Part shown: piece by piece, positions 5,876-8,424 of the stretch | Position numbering within the stretch: position 1 is the first letter of the stretch | How the letters are laid out: every line of letters begins with the position of its first letter | From: Candidatus Njordarchaeota archaeon | GTDB taxonomy: Archaea; Asgardarchaeota; Njordarchaeia; Njordarchaeales; Njordarchaeaceae | Assembly: GCA_029856625.1 (NCBI GenBank) | Contig: JAHKLG010000050.1 | Span: forward strand, 1 to 8,424 | Direction of reading: 5' to 3' | Length of the DNA stretch: 8,424 bases | Position numbers and translations under genes: made by a program | Notes under the pieces: model-generated | Told to the model about the DNA's origin: nothing | Seen by the model: only the letters and a program-made list of their open reading frames with translations | Database searches by the model: none

Positions 5876-6685
5876 ATGGAAAGAATTATTGCCCTTATGA
5901 CTGATTTTGGATATTCAGATGGATACATTGGTGTTATGAAGGGAATAATCCTCTCAATTAATCCCAACGCAATAATTGTGGATTTAGCTCATAATCTGCC
6001 CAAGTTTAATATTAGATATGCCGCCTTCGTACTATATACTGCTTATAAATACTTCCCAAAAAACACTATCTTTGTATGTGTTATAGATCCAGGAGTAGGT
6101 ACTTCTCGAGAAGCAATTATAATAAAGACCCGGAACTACTTCTTCATAGGACCTAATAACGGACTCTTTAGCCTTATACTCAAAGAAGAGAATGTAGAAG
6201 AAGTAAGGAAAATAGAGAATAGAAAATACATGATGCCAAATGTTTCGGTCACCTTCCATGGCAGAGATATATTCGCCCCAGCGGCAGCTTACTTATCACT
6301 AGGCATTCCAATTGAAAAGTTTGGGACTTCACTGACACCAGACTCGTTAGTTATGCTTCCCTTTAATGAACCAGAAATCAATCTTACGAAACATGAATAT
6401 TCTTGCGAAATATTGGCTATCGATAGTTTTGGTAATGTTATTACAAATATACCAGGAGATATTTTTTCACACAACGAAAGAGAACATTCTGTCTTCTTAG
6501 TCAAGATTCATAATGAAAGACATGTTGCCAGAAGAGTTAAAACTTATGGAGAAGGAAGGAAGGATGAGTTGCTAGTTCTTATCGGAAGTCATGGTTTTGT
6601 GGAATTAGCGATAAATAAAGGGTCAGCTAAAGACAGAATAAAAGTGAAAGAAGGTGATAAAATTGTCTTACAAGCTTTAGAATAG
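5876..6685 (+). CDS. S-adenosyl-L-methionine hydrolase (SAM hydroxide adenosyltransferase, DUF62)
   Basis: The product has 269 residues from the ATG at 5876; a GTG at 5867 would add three residues, and GTGAT just before the ATG probably serves as the ribosome binding site. The family splits SAM with water into adenosine and methionine and is related in fold to bacterial fluorinase and chlorinase. The N-terminal domain opens with ALMTDFGYSDGYIGVMKG, which is diagnostic. The family's catalytic set, as I recall from the Pyrococcus enzyme (Asp68, Arg75, His127), is matched by D71 (VIDPGVGTSR), R78 and H128 (FHGRD). The C-terminal beta domain (about 170-269) carries AIDSFGNVITNIPGD (181-195) and IGSHGFVELAINKGSA (236-251), both typical. 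The length is normal. Lack of the halogenase-specific insertion cannot be verified without alignment, but archaeal members are hydroxide users. The role is probably SAM turnover or removal in the cytoplasm. Its stop lies 4 bp from that of the convergent downstream gene. Confidence 0.9.
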   Translation: MERIIALMTDFGYSDGYIGVMKGIILSINPNAIIVDLAHNLPKFNIRYAAFVLYTAYKYFPKNTIFVCVIDPGVGTSREAIIIKTRNYFFIGPNNGLFSLILKEENVEEVRKIENRKYMMPNVSVTFHGRDIFAPAAAYLSLGIPIEKFGTSLTPDSLVMLPFNEPEINLTKHEYSCEILAIDSFGNVITNIPGDIFSHNEREHSVFLVKIHNERHVARRVKTYGEGRKDELLVLIGSHGFVELAINKGSAKDRIKVKEGDKIVLQALE

Positions 6686-6689
6686 GTCA

Positions 6690-7580
6690 TTATTCGTATT
6701 TTTCTAGCTCCTTTTTATTTACGCCTCTGAATAATTTAATTAAGATATCTCTCATTTTGATAGCATCCTGCTCGAGAACAGGTGATTCTGAAATTATTGT
6801 TGCCTTAATGTCATTCCACTCCAACAAAATTTCAGCCAATGGAATAAATTTCGGTCCTACTCCTTCCCCAAATACCCTATGTCGTCGCTCCCCTTTTTCA
6901 GTGTACTCAACTTTTGTAAAGTGCGAGTGCAGTTCCTTTAACTTTTTACTTCCCAGCTCCGATTCAATTTTTTCAAAAAGATTTTCATAGTCTTTCCTAG
7001 TGTTAAGAATTCCTCCTTCCCTAGCATGTATATGAGCAAAATCAAGAACAGGTATCGAATGTGGAACCTCTTTAACAATCTCTATGATTTCATCTAAGCT
7101 CCCCACTTGGGACTTCTTTCCCATAGTTTCGGGGCCAATTAATGGGGAAAATCCCTTCTTTTTAGCTAATCTAGCTATCTCTTTTAACGATTCAATGATT
7201 AGTTCTAATGCTTCTCTCGGCTCTCTTTTACCGTAATACCCAGGGTGGAAAACTACAACTTTAGCACCCATCCAATGTGCTACTTCTAATGCTTTAAGTA
7301 ATCGTTCTTTAGAAGCTTCTATTACTGCTTCATTCTCCGAGCTAAAATTAATCGCGTAAGGAGCGTGAAGAGATAATTTAACGCCATTTTTTTCTGCTTC
7401 TTCTCTGAGAGCTTCTGCCCTATCCTTAGTTATATTTATTCTCCTTACTTGCTGAACCTCTAATGCATTAAGATGAATCCCCCTTAAGAACTCCGGTACT
7501 TTAAGAAGATCTCCCGTAAACCCTATAGGCTTGCCAGCGGGCCCTAATCTGATTCTTTTAAACAAATCTGATACTCTCAT
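6690..7580 (-). CDS. Endonuclease IV-like TIM-barrel protein (AP endonuclease family 2)
   Basis: The product has 296 residues from the ATG at 7580, close to E. coli endonuclease IV (285). The opening (RLGPAGKPIGFTG, then LNALEVQQVRRI) is typical of archaeal proteins annotated as deoxyribonuclease IV. The family cuts DNA at abasic sites with three zinc ions; xylose-isomerase-like sugar enzymes share the barrel. Metal ligands seen in order are H72 (SLHAPY), H112 (VFHPG), E151 (GPETMG), D180 and H183 (LDFAHIH), H218 (LHSHF), H234 (RRHRVFGEG) and E265 (ISESP). The usual Asp two residues before that late His (D-x-H motif) is R232 here, so one third-zinc ligand is missing. The GEG loop (238-240) is intact. 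Abasic-site activity is thus likely but not assured, and a two-metal enzyme is an alternative. Translation probably uses an AGGCG site, TTATGA before the ATG. The gene is monocistronic, divergent from the membrane protein to the right. Confidence 0.8.
   Translation of the reverse strand: MRVSDLFKRIRLGPAGKPIGFTGDLLKVPEFLRGIHLNALEVQQVRRINITKDRAEALREEAEKNGVKLSLHAPYAINFSSENEAVIEASKERLLKALEVAHWMGAKVVVFHPGYYGKREPREALELIIESLKEIARLAKKKGFSPLIGPETMGKKSQVGSLDEIIEIVKEVPHSIPVLDFAHIHAREGGILNTRKDYENLFEKIESELGSKKLKELHSHFTKVEYTEKGERRHRVFGEGVGPKFIPLAEILLEWNDIKATIISESPVLEQDAIKMRDILIKLFRGVNKKELEKYE
6697..6721 (+). terminator. T-run terminator of the SAM hydrolase gene, inside the opposing gene
   Basis: Two T-runs (6699-6703 and 6712-6716) lie 14-31 bp past the SAM hydrolase stop on the plus strand. 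They coincide with the lysine-rich C-terminal codons of the convergent endonuclease IV-like gene. No stem is visible, as is usual for archaeal terminators. The small gap leaves no other place for one. Confidence 0.45.
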
Positions 7581-7632
7581 TCATAACGCCTTAATTAGTA
7601 TTTACCAGCTCTATGTAATTAGCTCGTAGTAA

Positions 7633-7643
7633 CTTTTTATAAG
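7633..7643 (-). promoter_or_regulatory. Candidate TATA box of the endonuclease IV-like gene
   Basis: The minus strand reads CTTATAAAAAG, a close match to the archaeal TATA consensus. Its centre lies about 58 bp before the ATG at 7580. Initiation about 26 bp downstream would give a leader of about 30 nt, enough for the weak AGGCG site. Confidence 0.5.
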
Positions 7644-7690
7644 CTAGAGATATTTTTAGGACGCAGTTATTTTTCTGTTTGGTTCTTTTT

Positions 7691-7736
7691 AGTAGGTTAT
7701 CCTTCGATGATTAAATCATGAACTACTTTTTTATTT
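7691..7736 (+). repeat. Nested inverted repeat followed by a T-run
   Basis: A perfect 13-bp palindrome (ATGATT-A-AATCAT, 7707-7719) is bracketed by AGTAGGTT (7691-7698) and AACTACT (7721-7727), which pair if one base is bulged. A run of six T (7727-7732) follows on the plus strand. It could be an operator between the two divergent promoters or a terminator-like stem. It lies upstream of both promoters' expected start sites, so a terminator for either flanking gene makes little sense. Confidence 0.4.
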
Positions 7737-7761
7737 CCAAAAGTCATTATGTTTTCAAAAG

Positions 7762-7769
7762 TATTTTAT
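7762..7769 (+). promoter_or_regulatory. Candidate TATA box of the right-edge membrane gene
   Basis: TATTTTAT, preceded by the A-rich CAAAAG, lies about 37 bp before the ATG at 7802. Initiation about 26 bp downstream would fall near 7790, at the edge of the GAGG ribosome binding site (7790-7793). An upstream shift of a few bases would keep the site in the mRNA. AT-rich surroundings limit confidence. Confidence 0.35.
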
Positions 7770-7801
7770 TAATTAAACTAGTATCTTTTGAGGAAAACAA
7801 A

Positions 7802-8424
7802 ATGTCAAGCGAAGCGCCTCACATCGCTGAGAGAATATTAAGGTCGACAAGTTTGGGCATTCTCTCAATATTACTATTACTTGGAGGCATTGACTTTATC
7901 TACAATATTAGGGTGCCATTGTGGATTCTGAAAAGCTATTCTTCATCATTATTACTTACAGTAGGATTCGTTAGCTTATTATGTGGCTTAACAAGTTTAG
8001 TTTTAGGAATAATTTTTGGGGCAATAGAAGAATATAGAAAAGCTCTCAAATTTGGTGTTGCTTTCCTATTATTTGTTGGATTAGGCAACCTTATAATACA
8101 GTCTTTGACGAATAATCTTCTTAAAGCATACAATTTGTATGGTATCTCTCCCTTACTCGAACCGTTAGGCGACATCCTACTCATATTGGCTGGAATTATC
8201 GGCATTAAGAAAACTGCCAAAGTAGATGATAGAAATCTAAAACCAGTCATACTTGTTCTTGCGCTTACGATACTTCCGATGGTAATTATGGCAGTGCGTA
8301 ATACTATGACTAGTATGTCACATTATGGGATATTTTCCGAATTCTTCCTACAAATAATCGCTATAGGAAACAATAACCTCGCTTACGCACCTTTTGGAGC
8401 ATCCCTCGCGTTTTTCAGTCTCCT
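7802..8424 (+). CDS. Multi-spanning membrane protein, 3' end beyond window
   Basis: The frame is open from the ATG at 7802 to the right edge, 207 residues and unfinished. The start is supported by GAGG at 7790-7793, 8 nt upstream. There is a short hydrophilic N-terminus (MSSEAPHIAERILR) and then hydrophobic segments at about 17-35, 48-73, 83-103, 120-136 and 147-166, with a sixth beginning near 180. Loops between them contain charged clusters such as EEYRKALK (76-83) and KKTAKVDDRNLK (136-147), the latter marking a cytoplasmic or outer loop depending on topology. I recognise no transporter, channel or enzyme motif. Composition is rich in Leu, Ile and Gly, as in archaeal membrane proteins of unknown function. 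The opposite-strand frame within it (7936-8250) is a shadow. It is divergent from the endonuclease IV-like gene, and its partners downstream are out of view. Confidence 0.75.
   Translation, partial: MSSEAPHIAERILRSTSLGILSILLLLGGIDFIYNIRVPLWILKSYSSSLLLTVGFVSLLCGLTSLVLGIIFGAIEEYRKALKFGVAFLLFVGLGNLIIQSLTNNLLKAYNLYGISPLLEPLGDILLILAGIIGIKKTAKVDDRNLKPVILVLALTILPMVIMAVRNTMTSMSHYGIFSEFFLQIIAIGNNNLAYAPFGASLAFFSL

Larger units (their letters stand above)
7581..7801. other. Divergent intergenic region with two promoters and a palindrome
   Basis: This 221-bp AT-rich region separates the start codons of two genes read in opposite directions. It holds a good TATA candidate on each strand and a palindrome in the middle. 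I see no tRNA, small gene or conserved RNA in it. Confidence 0.6.

Noticed and set aside
6032..6504. Two minus-strand frames inside the SAM hydrolase gene
   Set aside because: They are antisense to a gene with all family motifs intact; no independent evidence.
7936..8250. Minus-strand open frame of 104 codons
   Set aside because: It is opposite the plus-strand membrane protein frame, which stays open over 207 codons with a good ribosome binding site and membrane-like composition.
1..8424. CRISPR array, insertion sequence or defence system
   Set aside because: No regularly spaced repeats, transposase, terminal inverted repeats or defence-type domains were seen in any gene.

Overview
The window looks like a stretch of an AT-rich archaeal chromosome, most likely from a thermophilic member of the Thermoproteota/TACK group. 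Four things point there: a short SerA without a regulatory domain that carries the HIGAQT-x-EAQ-x-RA tail motif typical of crenarchaeal enzymes; an archaeal-type free serine kinase (SerK); an M42 (TET-type) aminopeptidase; and a DUF62 S-adenosylmethionine hydrolase. Several genes have Shine-Dalgarno sequences (AGGTGA, GAGGTG, GAGGG) and AT-rich TATA-like upstream elements. I see no mobile element, CRISPR array, rRNA or tRNA. The species cannot be named from this sequence.

Layout. Left part (1-3706), all on the minus strand and read from right to left: a long all-helical protein of unknown function (3706-2063); serA (2050-1124), whose Shine-Dalgarno overlaps the stop codon of the preceding gene; a three-helix membrane protein resembling the membrane part of oligosaccharyltransferase subunit Ost3/Ost6 (1081-626); and a SerK-like kinase (481 to beyond the left edge), which may also have its own promoter and has a possible terminator before it. 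A divergent promoter region (about 3707-3922) separates this cluster from a plus-strand series: an M42 metallopeptidase (3923-5032), an ASCH-domain protein with a helical C-terminal extension (5200-5775) and a SAM hydrolase (5876-6685). The SAM hydrolase converges, with only 4 bp between stop codons, on a minus-strand endonuclease IV-like TIM-barrel protein (7580-6690). A second divergent intergenic region (7581-7801) leads to a multi-spanning membrane protein (7802 to beyond the right edge).

Function. The clearest functional pair is SerK plus SerA. SerK makes O-phosphoserine from free serine, and SerA interconverts 3-phosphoglycerate and 3-phosphohydroxypyruvate. With a transaminase encoded elsewhere they would link serine, cysteine supply and glycolysis. 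The unknown helical gene translationally coupled to serA and the Ost3/6-like gene just after it are the least explained members of the cluster. The right-hand genes look like separate housekeeping units (protein turnover, SAM/adenosine metabolism, possible DNA repair).

Two real genes run off the window edges (1-481 minus and 7802-8424 plus). Three enzymes (SerA, the ASCH protein and the endonuclease IV-like protein) each lack or alter one expected active-site residue, which limits confidence in their exact reactions. Family comparisons were made from memory, not by searches.
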